Shown: positions 59,921 to 64,000 of the stretch, in pieces
Layout of the letters: every line of letters starts with the position of its first letter
Numbering within the stretch: the stretch's first letter is position 1
Assembly: GCA_024404095.1 (NCBI GenBank)
Contig: JAKSQO010000010.1
Span: forward strand, 1 to 64,000
Direction of reading: 5' to 3'
Length of the DNA: 64,000 nt
Source of the DNA: Clostridia bacterium
GTDB lineage: Bacteria; Bacillota; Clostridia; Oscillospirales; Acutalibacteraceae
Program-made: the position numbers and the translations under genes
Notes under the pieces: model-generated
The model's database searches: none
What the model saw: the letters and a program-made list of their open reading frames with translations, nothing else
Told to the model about the DNA's origin: nothing

Positions 59921-59951
59921 AAACGGACGCGGTAAAGCGCCCGTTTTTTTA
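59921..59951 (-). terminator. Terminator of the ATP synthase operon
   Basis: ACGGGCGC / GCGTCCGT hairpin followed by five T on the minus strand, immediately behind the atpC stop. Confidence 0.9.
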
Positions 59952-60209
59952 TTTCCATTGAAAGCTTCCTGAAAGAAGAGTTGTCTGTTCAGCAGAAACA
60001 GTAAGTATTCCGCCGTCGGAAGTGCCGAGTTTTTCCGTTCCGTCGCTGAGAACAATTTTGCAGTCACTCGGCTTTAATGTTGTAACAAACGGAATATGTC
60101 CGGCAAGAACCGCAAGCTCGCCTTCTACTCCTCTTGCAGTCAGCATCTGAACCTCTTCTGAAAAGATTTTACCCTCGGGTGAGGTAATGTTAAGCAAAAA
60201 CGTATTCAT
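59949..60209 (-). CDS. atpC: ATP synthase F1 subunit epsilon, short form
   Basis: Subunit of the F1 rotor stalk, 86 residues. Only the N-terminal beta-sandwich is present: FLLNITSPEGKIFSEEVQMLTARGVEGELAVLAGHIPFVTTLKPSD ending in GSFQWK-stop. Usual bacterial epsilon subunits have about 130-140 residues, with a C-terminal two-helix domain that binds ATP and brakes hydrolysis. The stop codon is followed at once by the operon terminator, so the gene is not merely frameshifted. Two bases separate it from atpD. Confidence 0.9.
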   Translation of the reverse strand: MNTFLLNITSPEGKIFSEEVQMLTARGVEGELAVLAGHIPFVTTLKPSDCKIVLSDGTEKLGTSDGGILTVSAEQTTLLSGSFQWK

Positions 60210-60211
60210 AA

Positions 60212-62454
<2,243 letters not shown>

Positions 62455-62459
62455 AGCCG

Positions 62460-64000
<1,541 letters not shown>

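Overview
The window looks like chromosome of an anaerobic gut Firmicute, most likely Clostridia of the Ruminococcus/Oscillospiraceae type. The grounds are low-to-moderate GC, strong AGGAGG ribosome sites, frequent TTG/GTG starts, consensus TTGACA/TATAAT promoters, a DUF6273 surface protein, many sugar-processing enzymes and a clostridial mobilizable element. Species cannot be fixed from sequence alone.

Bases 142-26308 form a composite genomic island inserted into a tRNA-Ala(GGC) gene read on the minus strand. The native promoter and 5' tRNA half lie at 26232-26308, and a 3' half with its own terminator at 142-244. A second 3' half lies at 10527-10585. Unit I (about 10586-26231) is an integrative mobilizable element. 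It carries a large serine recombinase, ParB-like protein, MobP relaxase, MobC, a zinc-finger protein, a candidate oriT and a candidate structured RNA. Its cargo is an AgrC/AgrA-like two-component system, a secreted DUF6273/leucine-rich protein, two paralogous exported CHAP and amidase-domain proteins with the same C-terminal tail, and two small membrane/lipoprotein genes. It also brings a complete, different tRNA-Ala(GGC), placed just behind the promoter of the gene it broke. Unit II (about 245-10526) keeps only the 3' part of a related recombinase, with an IS-like start fused to it. It carries an eight-gene operon that makes a CDP-3,6-dideoxyhexose, probably extends it with a ThDP enzyme (YerE-like), and passes it to the cell surface through GtrA/GtrB and a Gtr-type membrane transferase.

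Bases 26327-50967 look like ordinary chromosome devoted to sugars. They include a polyprenyl-phosphate sugar pair (UbiA-type phosphoribosyltransferase and a membrane glycosyltransferase), GH125 mannosidase, GH127-type arabinofuranosidase, a DUF4038 glycosidase, a secreted barrel glycosidase candidate, several SDR, Gfo/Idh/MocA and hydroxyacid dehydrogenases, two calcineurin-like phosphoesterases, an iron alcohol dehydrogenase and a PHP protein. A fluoride riboswitch with its terminator precedes a cation:proton antiporter at 40067-41399.

Bases 50975-59895 hold a cytidylate-kinase-like gene, a DUF3784 protein, a U32-like protein, a tRNA-Leu(UAA) with a relic integration scar, and a divergent cell-surface polysaccharide cluster (pyruvyltransferase, three glycosyltransferases, flippase). 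Bases 59949-64000 are the F1 part of the ATP synthase operon (atpH fragment-A-G-D-C), ending in an unusually short epsilon subunit.
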